Shown here piece by piece: positions 7,260 to 14,642 of a stretch of 20,198 nt of DNA. The notes beneath the pieces were generated by a model. It did not search any database. It was not told the origin of the DNA and saw nothing but the letters and a program-made list of their open reading frames with translations. The stretch's first letter is position 1. Every line of letters begins with the position of its first letter. The stretch is from DATDMG01 sp036518955. Lineage in GTDB: Bacteria > Actinomycetota > Actinomycetes > Actinomycetales > Kineosporiaceae. Location: the NCBI GenBank assembly GCA_036518955.1, contig DATDMG010000578.1, forward strand, positions 1 through 20,198, given 5' to 3'. Position numbers and translations under genes: made by a program.

Positions 7260-8318
7260 CTAGTCGGCGTGGCCGGCGGCCAGCAGTCGGTCGACGGCGG
7301 CGGCGATGGTCTGCAGGTGGACGGTGGATCCGCCGCCCAGCTGCCCCCAGACGGCGGCGCGCCGGTGATAGAGCGAGATGTCTGCCTCGGACGTGATCCC
7401 GAAGCCACCGTGGAGATGGACGGCGCGTTCGGTATTGCGCAGTGCTGTGCGGCAGGCGTCGGCCAGGGCCATGGCGGGCAGCTCGGGCCGGGTGGCGGGT
7501 TCGTTGTCGGAGTACCAGGCGGCTTTGAGTGCGAGGTTCCGGGTCGTCTGGGCGGCCATGTGCATGTCGACGAGCGTGTGACTTACTGCCTGGTGCGAGG
7601 CGATCGGGACCCCGAACGAGTACCGCTGCAGCGCATAGGTCCGAGTCAGGCGGCAGGCCTCGCCGGCCAGGCCTCCCAGCGCCGCTGCCGTGGCGATCTG
7701 CCACTCGCCGACGGCGTGGTCCCAGAAGGTTCGGGCCCGCGGGCCGGTGGCGAGGACCTCGCTGCGGGTGTCCGGGTCCGCAGGATCCCACCACGCGAGG
7801 GGTGCGGACCCTTGATTCGCGGCGTGCGCCGGTGGCGCATCACGCGACAGGAGGACGAGGTCGCCGTTCAGCAGGAGAAGCACCCGGCCGGCCACTGCGC
7901 CGCTCGGCGTCAGCTGGGGGCCGCCACGCCGTCCTGACAACGGCGCGAGGGAGCACACCAGCGAACCCTCGACCGCCGCGGGAAGGTCGGCGTGGTCTGG
8001 CCCGGCCATGGCCAGGAGCCGAGTCGCGGCGGAGGCATCCACGAACGGGATCGGCGCCAGCGTTCGGCCGGCCTCGGCGGCGGCCAAGGCCAACTCGATG
8101 AGTCCCGCCCCGTCGCCGCCCGCGCTGTCCGGTAGCGCCAGACGCGGGATGCCCGCGCCGATGGTCCGCTTCCAGAGATCGTCGTCGTAGCCCAGCGGCT
8201 CGGCCGCACGGACGACCTCGACCGGGGCCACGTCACGGAAGAACCCGCCGAGCATGGTGGCGAGGTCGCGTTGCTCGTCGGTGAGCGAGTAGTCGTTCCA
8301 TCGGAAGTTGACCGGCAC
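7260..8318 (-). CDS. Acyl-CoA dehydrogenase, small-type partner subunit (FadE-like)
   Basis: The protein has 352 residues and is shorter and less conserved than its neighbour. It is typical of the non-canonical subunit in two-gene actinobacterial FadE systems. The N-terminal domain starts FRWNDYSLTDEQRDLATML. The middle beta domain is Ala/Gly-rich and lacks the usual YTEPxxGSD motif. The C-terminal helical domain retains RYSFGVPIASHQAVSH (232-247) and HGGFGITSEADISLYHRRA (303-321). It probably contributes to FAD and CoA binding in a heterotetramer with the 6089-7249 product. GTG at 8318 is preceded by GAGGA at 8 nt. Open frame continues to 8555, but the extension is Arg/Pro-rich and unlike the family. 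It is the first gene of the minus-strand unit, and the divergent promoter region is shared with the DoxX gene. Confidence 0.88.
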   Translation of the reverse strand: MPVNFRWNDYSLTDEQRDLATMLGGFFRDVAPVEVVRAAEPLGYDDDLWKRTIGAGIPRLALPDSAGGDGAGLIELALAAAEAGRTLAPIPFVDASAATRLLAMAGPDHADLPAAVEGSLVCSLAPLSGRRGGPQLTPSGAVAGRVLLLLNGDLVLLSRDAPPAHAANQGSAPLAWWDPADPDTRSEVLATGPRARTFWDHAVGEWQIATAAALGGLAGEACRLTRTYALQRYSFGVPIASHQAVSHTLVDMHMAAQTTRNLALKAAWYSDNEPATRPELPAMALADACRTALRNTERAVHLHGGFGITSEADISLYHRRAAVWGQLGGGSTVHLQTIAAAVDRLLAAGHAD

Positions 8319-8478
8319 GGCGGGTTCCTCACAACGGGGTCGGGGCCGAAGCGCGATGGGCAGGCCTGAGGGATGCGCTGGAGACTGGCCTGCCTCCGTG
8401 GCACGGGCGAGGCCGCGAGGCGGGGTCGGAGGGCGGTCGCGACGTTGTGCCAGCCACTCCGTTATAGCCGCGCCCATC

Positions 8479-8489
8479 CTTACGGTCAA
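8479..8489. promoter_or_regulatory. Degenerate CTTACnGTAAG-like site (CTTACGGTCAA)
   Basis: CTTACGGTCAA matches 8 of the 10 specified positions of the palindrome found intact at 486 and 16887, with a perfect left half. It lies in the 288-bp divergent region between the acyl-CoA dehydrogenase operon and the DoxX gene. A chance match cannot be excluded. Confidence 0.3.
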
Positions 8490-8526
8490 TGTTCCGATGG
8501 CCTCTACCGGCAGGCATACCGAAGCG

Positions 8527-8537
8527 CTTACTATAAC
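8527..8537. promoter_or_regulatory. Degenerate CTTACnGTAAG-like site (CTTACTATAAC)
   Basis: CTTACTATAAC matches 8 of 10 specified positions and again has an intact left half. It is 48 bp from the site at 8479 in the same divergent region. It is flanked by an inverted pair CCGGCAG (8507-8513) and CTGCCGG (8537-8543). It could be a second weak operator or a -10 region (TACTAT). Confidence 0.3.
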
Positions 8538-8606
8538 TGCCGGACCACCCATCATCCGAGGTTGCGGCCGTCAGGCTCGCCCTTGGCCGTCACGCAGGGG
8601 AGCGCC

Positions 8607-9113
8607 ATGTCCGCCTCCGTCGACCTCGGCGTCATGCTCATCAGGTTGGCGCTGGGCCCGATGCTGGTGTTGCACGGGCTGAACAAGATCTTCGGCGCCG
8701 GCGGTCTGGCCGGGACGACCCGATGGTTCGAGTCTCTCGGGCTCCGTCCGGCGCGGCTTCATGCCCGTACGGCGGCGGTGAGCGAGATCGCTGCCGGAGC
8801 CGCGATGACCATGGGCCTCCTGACGCCTCTCGCCTGTGCGGCCTTCGTGGGCCTGATGACCGTGGCCTCCTTCACTGACCATCGTGGCAAGGGCTACTTC
8901 GTCTTCAAGGGCGGGTGGGAGTACACCCTGTTGGTCGCGGTCACGTCCGTGGGTGTCGCGGCGCTCGGCCCGGGAGCGTGGTCTTTGGACCAGGCCTTCG
9001 GGTGGGTGCACAGAGGTCCGGCGGTCGCCGTGGGAGTCGCGGTGGTGGGGGTGCTGTCGGCTGCCGGTCTGCTGGCGGTGAGCTATCGACCGCAGGGGGC
9101 GCCGGCCCCGTGA
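8607..9113 (+). CDS. DoxX family membrane protein
   Basis: The protein has 168 residues with hydrophobic segments at about 7-25, 54-73, 75-90, 105-123 and 138-159, so four to five membrane spans. The N-terminal LGVMLIRLALGPMLVLHGLN and the SEIAAGAAMTMGLLTPLA segment match DoxX family proteins, integral membrane proteins whose biochemical role is poorly defined (some are linked to quinone or redox reactions and stress). AGGGGAG precedes the ATG. It is divergent from the acyl-CoA dehydrogenase operon and lies 155 bp before the thiolase, so it may lead the plus-strand unit or be a single gene. Inside this cluster a membrane redox or uptake role is possible, but the sequence does not show it. Confidence 0.85.
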   Translation: MSASVDLGVMLIRLALGPMLVLHGLNKIFGAGGLAGTTRWFESLGLRPARLHARTAAVSEIAAGAAMTMGLLTPLACAAFVGLMTVASFTDHRGKGYFVFKGGWEYTLLVAVTSVGVAALGPGAWSLDQAFGWVHRGPAVAVGVAVVGVLSAAGLLAVSYRPQGAPAP

Positions 9114-9268
9114 TCAGCCTGTCGCCCGGGTGACTGTCGGACTTGGCAGCCTGCGCCAGGGCTTTCCGGATTCTCCTGATATATCCAGCAGGTCGCGCGC
9201 ACGTCCTCAGGGACGCGCTCGAGCGGTTTCCCGCTGTTTGTTGCGACCCTCGAAACCGTGAGGTAGTC

Positions 9269-10441
9269 ATGCCCGAAGCTGTCATCGTGAATGCGGTCCG
9301 GACTGCGATCGGTACTGCCCGCAAGGGGACGCTCGCCGATACGACGCCTGAGGAACTGGCTCGGGTGGTACTCAACGAGACCATCGAGCGATCGGGCATC
9401 GACCGATCCTTGATCGACGACGTCGTCCTCGCGGAGTCTCAGTACGGCGGCGGCGCAGTGGCTCGTCACGCGGCGGTCGAGGTGGGCCTGCTCGACGTCG
9501 CCGGCCAGGCGGTCAACCGGCACTGCGCCGGCAGCCTGACGGCCATCGGAATCGCTGCCGCCCAGATCCGGGCCGACATGGACCGCGCCGTCGTGGCCGG
9601 CGGCGTCACTGTCGCCTCCCTCAGCCCCCGGCTCCAGCGCCGGGTCCCCGGCTCGGAGGACGAGTTCTCCGCCTGGTACCCGCCGACCCACCCGGCCACT
9701 GCCGAGGCACCCAACCTGGACATGTCCATCACCGTCGGGTGGAACACCGCCCAGAGGGCGGGTCTCTCGCGGCATGACCAGGATGCCTGGGCCGTGCGCT
9801 CGCACGAGCGCGCCGTCGCCGCCATCGACGCGGGGCTGTTCGTCGACGAGATCGTTCCGGTGAAGGCGCGCCGCAAGGACGGCAGTTACGTCGAGTTCTC
9901 CGTCGACGAACACCCGCGTCGTGGCTCCTCCCTCGAGACGCTCGGTGCGCTCAAGGTCCTGCACCCCGAGATCGAGGGCTTCTCCGTCACGGCCGGGAAC
10001 TCCAGCGGTCTGAACGACGCCGCGGCCGTCGTGACCGTGGTCAGCGACGACCTCGCGCGGAGCGAAGGTCTTCGCCCCGTCGCGAAGATCCGCTCCTGGG
10101 CGTCCGTCGGCGTCGACCCGCGAGACACCGGAATGGCTCCCCTGCGGGCGATCCCCAAGGTCCTCGAGCGGGCCGGGGTCCGTCAGGCGGACGTCGCGTT
10201 GTGGGAGATCAACGAGGCTTTCGCCTCGGTTCCGGTCGCGGCCTGCAAGCTCCTGGGCATCGACGAGGACACGGTCAACATCCATGGCAGCGGGTGCAGC
10301 CTGGGCCACCCCATCGCAGCCACCGGCGCCCGCATGATCACCACGCTGATCAACGACCTGCGCCGACGCGGCGGGGGTCTCGGCGTCGCCGCGATGTGCG
10401 CCGGTGGTGGCCAGGGCGGCGCGATGTTGATCGAGGTCTGA
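9269..10441 (+). CDS. Thiolase (acetyl-CoA acyltransferase, FadA-like)
   Basis: The protein has 390 residues, the normal length for biosynthetic or degradative thiolases. The acyl-accepting Cys86 lies in NRHCAGSLTAI, NEAFA is at 315-319, His347 is in GHPIAATGAR, and the general-acid Cys377 is in MCAGGGQGGAM. All catalytic residues are therefore present. It would catalyse CoA-dependent cleavage of a 3-ketoacyl-CoA, the last beta-oxidation step, or the reverse condensation. ATG at 9269 follows GTGAGGTAGTC. The frame is open up to 9143, but that extension is not family-like. Downstream a strong hairpin (10467-10502) precedes the ligase gene. Together with the ligase, hydratase, SDR and acyl-CoA dehydrogenases it completes a beta-oxidation set in this window. 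Confidence 0.95.
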   Translation: MPEAVIVNAVRTAIGTARKGTLADTTPEELARVVLNETIERSGIDRSLIDDVVLAESQYGGGAVARHAAVEVGLLDVAGQAVNRHCAGSLTAIGIAAAQIRADMDRAVVAGGVTVASLSPRLQRRVPGSEDEFSAWYPPTHPATAEAPNLDMSITVGWNTAQRAGLSRHDQDAWAVRSHERAVAAIDAGLFVDEIVPVKARRKDGSYVEFSVDEHPRRGSSLETLGALKVLHPEIEGFSVTAGNSSGLNDAAAVVTVVSDDLARSEGLRPVAKIRSWASVGVDPRDTGMAPLRAIPKVLERAGVRQADVALWEINEAFASVPVAACKLLGIDEDTVNIHGSGCSLGHPIAATGARMITTLINDLRRRGGGLGVAAMCAGGGQGGAMLIEV

Positions 10442-10466
10442 ACGTAGCGCATACCGAACCGAAGGT

Positions 10467-10502
10467 GCGCCCCTCCGCGGTGACCGCGCCGCGGAGGGGC
10501 GC
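10467..10502 (+). terminator. Perfect 14-bp inverted repeat after thiolase
   Basis: GCGCCCCTCCGCGG (10467-10480) pairs exactly with CCGCGGAGGGGCGC (10489-10502) over an 8-nt loop. There is no T-tract, which is usual for actinobacterial terminators. It ends just before the possible GTG start at 10512 and would bury the only GGAGGGG that could serve that start. This supports the ATG at 10554 for the ligase. Confidence 0.65.
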
Positions 10503-10553
10503 GAAGCGGCCGTGATCCCGCCGTTCCCCGTCACCGACGACTTCGAGGACCAG

Positions 10554-12053
10554 ATGAACCTGAACACGCTGCTGGAGATGATCGCCTCCGGCTTCGAGGA
10601 CCGCGTGCTGCTGGGTGAACGGGCAACCGGGATCACCGGCGGCCGGCTCAAGGAACTGTCCGTCAATGCCGGCGGCGCCGTGCAGGAGGCGGACGCCTCC
10701 GTCGTCGTCTTCCTCGGCGGGAACGGGCCGGCGTTCCCCGTCGGCCTGTTCGCCGCCGCGGTCGCGGGGATTCCCTTCCTGCCCGTCAACTACCGGCTCT
10801 CGGATGACCAGATCGCCGAGATCCTCGGTCGTCACGAGCGTCCGTTCGTCATCGCCGAGGACCCGAGTCGCTCGCCCGTCCCCGGCGCGGTGTCGGTCGC
10901 CGAGTGGATGAGCATTGCCGAGCGGCATTCTCCGCCCCCTGTCACCGCCGACCCCGACACCGACGAAATCGCCGTCGTGCTCATGACCTCGGGGACGACG
11001 GCCGCGCCGAAGAGCGCCCTGCTCCGTCACGCGCACCTGACGTCCTACCTTCTCGGCTCGGTGGAGTTCGCTGCCAGCGACGAGCAGGACGCGACCGTCG
11101 TCAGCGTCCCGCCCTACCACATCGCGGCCGTGGCCAATCTGCTCAGCAACTTGTACTCCGGACGACGGATCCTGTACCTCGACCAATTCACGCCCGAAGA
11201 GTGGCTGCGCATCGTCACCGACGAGCGCGTCACCCACACCATGGTCGTTCCAACCATGCTCGCCCGTATCGTCGCGCACCTCGAGGCATCCGGCACGCAC
11301 GGCCCGTCCACGCTCGCGTCGATGGCTTACGGAGGCGCAAAGATCTCGTCCCGCGTCCTCAGGCGTGCTCTGGAGTTGTTCCCGGAGACGGGCTTCGTGA
11401 ACGCCTACGGACTGACCGAGACCGCGTCCTCGATCGCGGTCCTCGGACCGCAGGACCATCGGGACGCCCTGGCCTCCGACGACCCGCTCGTGCGTGCCCG
11501 GCTCGGCTCGGTCGGCAAGGCGCTCCCCGCCGTCTCGATCCAGGTTCGTGACGCCTTCGGTGACGTGGCTCCGGCCGACGTCGTCGGCGACGTCTACGTC
11601 AAGGGCGCTCAGGTCGCCGGCGAGTACGCCGAAGCCGGCAGCCTTCTCGACGCCGACGGTTGGTTCGCCACGCGCGACCGAGGTCACCTCGATGCGGACG
11701 GCTTCCTGTTCATCCACGGTCGAGCAGACGACACCATCATCCGGGGCGGCGAGAACATCGCTCCCGCCGAGATCGAGACGGTGCTGGCCGGGCACGAGTT
11801 GGTCGACGATGTCGCGGTCGCGGGTGTGCCCGACGAGGAGTGGGGTCAGCGCATCGCCGCCTTCGTCGTCCTGCGGCGGTGCGCGGCCACGACGGCGGAG
11901 GAACTGACCGAGTACGTGCGGGTGCGATTGCGCAGTTCCAAGACTCCCGACTCGATGGTCTTCCTTCCGGAATTGCCGAGGACGCCCACCGGGAAGCTCC
12001 TGCGCCGGCAGTTGGTGAGCGATCTGCTGGCCACGATGCCCGGGTTGCAGTGA
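10554..12053 (+). CDS. Acyl-CoA ligase (class I adenylate-forming, FadD-like)
   Basis: The protein has 499 residues from ATG 10554. The P-loop motif is TSGTTAAPK (145-153), then YGGAKIS (259-265), YGLTET (285-290), DGWFATRDRGHLD (368-380; family usually TGDxG), RADDTIIRGGENIAP (390-404) and the catalytic Lys481 in PRTPTGKLLRR. It makes an acyl-CoA from an acid, ATP and CoA via an acyl-adenylate. The substrate is not predictable from the motifs. The frame also opens at GTG 10512, but the start MNLNTLLEMIASGFEDR resembles family N-termini, and GAGGA lies just upstream of 10554. It sits between the thiolase and the enoyl-CoA hydratase on the same strand, with perfect hairpins on both sides that may tune expression within the run. 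Confidence 0.93.
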   Translation: MNLNTLLEMIASGFEDRVLLGERATGITGGRLKELSVNAGGAVQEADASVVVFLGGNGPAFPVGLFAAAVAGIPFLPVNYRLSDDQIAEILGRHERPFVIAEDPSRSPVPGAVSVAEWMSIAERHSPPPVTADPDTDEIAVVLMTSGTTAAPKSALLRHAHLTSYLLGSVEFAASDEQDATVVSVPPYHIAAVANLLSNLYSGRRILYLDQFTPEEWLRIVTDERVTHTMVVPTMLARIVAHLEASGTHGPSTLASMAYGGAKISSRVLRRALELFPETGFVNAYGLTETASSIAVLGPQDHRDALASDDPLVRARLGSVGKALPAVSIQVRDAFGDVAPADVVGDVYVKGAQVAGEYAEAGSLLDADGWFATRDRGHLDADGFLFIHGRADDTIIRGGENIAPAEIETVLAGHELVDDVAVAGVPDEEWGQRIAAFVVLRRCAATTAEELTEYVRVRLRSSKTPDSMVFLPELPRTPTGKLLRRQLVSDLLATMPGLQ

Positions 12054-12055
12054 CG

Positions 12056-12085
12056 GACGGAAGCCGGCGCAGGTCGGCTTCCGTC
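12056..12085 (+). terminator. 11-bp inverted repeat after acyl-CoA ligase
   Basis: GACGGAAGCCG (12056-12066) and CGGCTTCCGTC (12075-12085) pair perfectly with an 8-nt loop. The repeat starts 3 bp after the ligase stop and lies 47 bp before the hydratase ATG. It is a terminator or attenuator inside the thiolase-ligase-hydratase run. Confidence 0.6.
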
Positions 12086-12132
12086 AGCCCTTCAGGATCA
12101 CGTAGCAGCGACCCACGCCAGGAGGCGCGGCA

Positions 12133-12912
12133 ATGTCAGAGATCGAACAGGAACGGCGTGGCCGGGTGCAGATCCTCCGGATCAATCGCCCCGAGGCGAG
12201 GAACTCCCTCAACGCGGCCGTCATCGCGGGCATCGGCAACGGCGTCGCTGCGGCTGACGCCGATCCCGATGTCCGCGCCGTCGTCATCACCGCGACCGGC
12301 GACAAGGCCTTCTGCGCGGGCATGGACCTGCGCGGCTTCGCCGAAGGCCGTAGTGGGATCCGGTCCGAGGAGGAGGAGCAGGGCCTCGCGGCCTACCTGG
12401 CCTTCGTGCGCAGTGGGGTGAGTACTCCCGTGATCGGCGCCGCCAACGCGACGGCGGTCGCCGGCGGATTCGAACTGCTGCTGGCGTGCGACATGGTCGT
12501 CGCGTCTCGGGCCGCGAAGTTCGGGCTCCCGGAGGTCAAGCGTGCGTTGTTCGCCGCAAGCGGGGGAGTCTTCCTCGGAAACCGGGTCCCGCTGGCAGTG
12601 GCCCTGGAGCTGACCCTCACGGGTGACAACATCACGGCTGAGCGCGCATTCGAGCTGGGGCTGGTGAACCGCCTCGTGGATCCCGAGAGCGTGCTCCACG
12701 AGGCGATCGCGCTGGCGGAGGCTGTGGCCGCCAACGGCCCGCTGGCGGTGGCCGTGACCAAGCGTTTGGTCAGGGCCGCGGCGGCCGAACCCGCCGCCGA
12801 GATCTGGGCGTTGCAGGACGAGCTGCAGCCGGCGGTGTTCAACAGCGTGGACGCCAAGGAGGGCGCAACCGCCTTCGTCGAGCGTCGCGAGCCAGTCTGG
12901 CAGGGGCGCTGA
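12133..12912 (+). CDS. Enoyl-CoA hydratase/isomerase (crotonase fold)
   Basis: The protein has 259 residues, typical of the crotonase family. The oxyanion-hole segments are AFCAGMDLRGF (59-69) and ANATAVAGGFELLLACD (104-120). Both glutamates that correspond to the mitochondrial hydratase catalytic pair are present: Glu114 in GGFELLL and Glu134 in GLPEVKRAL. It should therefore be a true hydratase of 2-enoyl-CoA, giving 3-hydroxyacyl-CoA, rather than an isomerase lacking one Glu. GGAGG precedes the ATG at 7 nt. The gene is last in the plus-strand run after the acyl-CoA ligase, and a 15-bp perfect hairpin follows. The next gene is convergent. Confidence 0.94.
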   Translation: MSEIEQERRGRVQILRINRPEARNSLNAAVIAGIGNGVAAADADPDVRAVVITATGDKAFCAGMDLRGFAEGRSGIRSEEEEQGLAAYLAFVRSGVSTPVIGAANATAVAGGFELLLACDMVVASRAAKFGLPEVKRALFAASGGVFLGNRVPLAVALELTLTGDNITAERAFELGLVNRLVDPESVLHEAIALAEAVAANGPLAVAVTKRLVRAAAAEPAAEIWALQDELQPAVFNSVDAKEGATAFVERREPVWQGR

Positions 12913-12933
12913 ACGAGCCGCGGTACCTGGTGG

Positions 12934-12970
12934 GCAGTGGCGGTGGCGGAGGGCTCGCCACCGCCACTGC
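12934..12970 (+). terminator. Perfect 15-bp inverted repeat ending the thiolase-ligase-hydratase run
   Basis: GCAGTGGCGGTGGCG (12934-12948) pairs exactly with CGCCACCGCCACTGC (12956-12970) over a 7-nt loop, starting 21 bp after the enoyl-CoA hydratase stop. It sits between convergent genes and probably terminates the plus-strand unit. Confidence 0.75.
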
Positions 12971-13052
12971 TGCGTGGGCCCGATCCGCTACCTGAAAGTG
13001 TTCTCCGATCCCGACACCTCGCGCCGAGAACGCGGTCGTCGGAGCACCCCAA

Positions 13053-13094
13053 GGCGGCGAGGCGCTCGCGTCGGAGCGCGGGCGCCTCGCCGCC
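13053..13094 (-). terminator. 13-bp inverted repeat ending the SDR-ALDH minus-strand unit
   Basis: GGCGGCGAGGCGC (13053-13065) pairs with GCGCCTCGCCGCC (13082-13094), with a 16-nt loop. It lies just beyond the stop of the aldehyde dehydrogenase read from the minus strand and faces the plus-strand hairpin at 12934-12970. Two dedicated terminators between convergent units are the simplest reading. Confidence 0.7.
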
Positions 13095-13109
13095 GGGACG
13101 ATCAGTCGG

Positions 13110-14579
13110 TCAGGCCACCGGGAGCTTGATGCCGACGCCCTTGACCTTCAGCATCTCCTCGAATCCTGCCCGGCCGCCCTCCTTGCCCAGCCCGCTGATG
13201 CCGATTCCACCGAACGGACGCCAGACGGCGATGTTCGTCGCTCCGTTGACGAGCACCTCGCCCGACTCGATCTCCTCGGCGAGGCGCAGCGCGCGGCTCA
13301 GCGATGCGGTCTGGACGTAGCCGGACAGACCGTACTTGGTGTTGTTGGCGATGCGAATGGCGTCGTCCTCGTCGTGGAACGGGATGATCGACAACACCGG
13401 CCCGAACACCTCGGTCTGGGCGAGTTCCGAGTCCGGATCGACGTCGGCGAAGACGGTGGGCTCGAGGAAGTACCCGTTGGCCAGGTCGCCCCCTGGGCGG
13501 GAGCCCCCGGCGATCAGCCGGGCGCCGTCCGCCTTCGCACGCTCGATCATCCCGAGCACACGCGTCAGGGCCGCCTCGTTGACGAGCGGGCCGGACCCGG
13601 TGTTCGGGTCGAAGGGATCTCCGATGACGATGCTCTTGGCGATCGCGGCGACGCGCTGGCAGACCTCGTCGTAGATCGTGTCCTGGACGAGCATCCGGGT
13701 GGGAAAGGCGCAGCCCTGGCCACTCATGACGCCGACCGACAGGAAGGCTCCGTGGAAGCAGGCCGTGTCGAGATCGGCGTCGTCGAACACGATGTTCGCC
13801 GACTTGCCGCCCAACTCCAGCACCGCCGGCTTCATCGTCTCCGCGCAGGATTCGAGGATCTTGCGCGCGGTTGCCGGGCCGCCGGTGAAGGTCACCTTCT
13901 TGACCAGCGGGTGAGCGACGAGCGCGGCACCCGCGGACGGGTCACCGGGAAGAATGTTGACCACGCCGTCCGGAATGCCGGCCTGAGCGACCAGGTCGGC
14001 GAAGAGCTCTCCCGAGAACGGGGTGAGCTCGGACGGTTTCACCACGACCGTGTTGCCGGCGGCCAGCGCGGCCGGGATCTTCATCCCGAGCGAGATCAGC
14101 GGGCCGTTCCAGGTGATGATGACGCCGATCACTCCGTACGGCTGTGCCACGGTGTAGCTGAACTCGCCGTCCGGTCCGAGCGTCGACGTGGTCTGGCCCT
14201 CGATCTTGTCGGCCCAACCCGCGTAGTAGCGGGTCCAGTCCCGCGCGATGATCGGAGACCCGACCGTCGTCGAGATCGCCGTGCCGTTGTCCAGGACGCC
14301 GCGGCGGGCGAACTCGTCGGCGTTGGCCTCGATGAGGTCGGCCAGTCGGTTGAGCAGTCGCGCCCGTTCGGCGGGCTGGACGTTGCGCCAGCTCTGGAAT
14401 GCCTGATGCGCTGCCTGGACGGCGGCGTCGACCTCCTTCTCGCCGGCGAGCGGGATCTCGGCGTCCACCCGGCCGGTGCACGGGTTGATGTGGCCGTGCA
14501 CCCCGCCTGAACCCTTGGTGAGCCTCTCGCCGCCGATTCGTAGGGTGACTTGGGGTGTCGAACGGTCCACGTCTGCCAT
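13110..14579 (-). CDS. NAD(P)-dependent aldehyde dehydrogenase (copy 2)
   Basis: The protein has 489 residues, a normal length for an ALDH. Asn158 lies in TWNGP, Lys181 in VKPSE, the nucleotide-binding loop reads FTGG instead of the common FTGS (231-234), the general-base Glu255 is in LELGGK and the nucleophile Cys290 in GQGCAFPTR. It oxidises an aldehyde to an acid. GAGGAGAGG precedes the ATG. It lies 63 bp downstream of the SDR on the minus strand, so the two are probably one operon ending at the hairpin 13053-13094. Within the shared core it is clearly divergent from the ALDH at 4026, so this is not a recent duplication. The substrate is unknown. Confidence 0.93.
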   Translation of the reverse strand: MADVDRSTPQVTLRIGGERLTKGSGGVHGHINPCTGRVDAEIPLAGEKEVDAAVQAAHQAFQSWRNVQPAERARLLNRLADLIEANADEFARRGVLDNGTAISTTVGSPIIARDWTRYYAGWADKIEGQTTSTLGPDGEFSYTVAQPYGVIGVIITWNGPLISLGMKIPAALAAGNTVVVKPSELTPFSGELFADLVAQAGIPDGVVNILPGDPSAGAALVAHPLVKKVTFTGGPATARKILESCAETMKPAVLELGGKSANIVFDDADLDTACFHGAFLSVGVMSGQGCAFPTRMLVQDTIYDEVCQRVAAIAKSIVIGDPFDPNTGSGPLVNEAALTRVLGMIERAKADGARLIAGGSRPGGDLANGYFLEPTVFADVDPDSELAQTEVFGPVLSIIPFHDEDDAIRIANNTKYGLSGYVQTASLSRALRLAEEIESGEVLVNGATNIAVWRPFGGIGISGLGKEGGRAGFEEMLKVKGVGIKLPVA

Positions 14580-14642
14580 GGCTGCCTCTCCTCGTTGAGA
14601 TGGGATTGCTCGCTGTCGCAGGCCGCAGGTCGATAAGGATCA

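Noticed and set aside
5732..7396. 554-residue open frame on the plus strand opposite the acyl-CoA dehydrogenase
   Set aside because: The minus strand encodes a clear acyl-CoA dehydrogenase there. The antisense product has no recognisable domain and the usual high-GC shadow composition.
10512..10553. GTG at 10512 as the start of the acyl-CoA ligase
   Set aside because: Its only possible ribosome binding site lies inside the 14-bp hairpin, and the added residues are not family-like. ATG 10554 has GAGGA upstream and a typical N-terminus.
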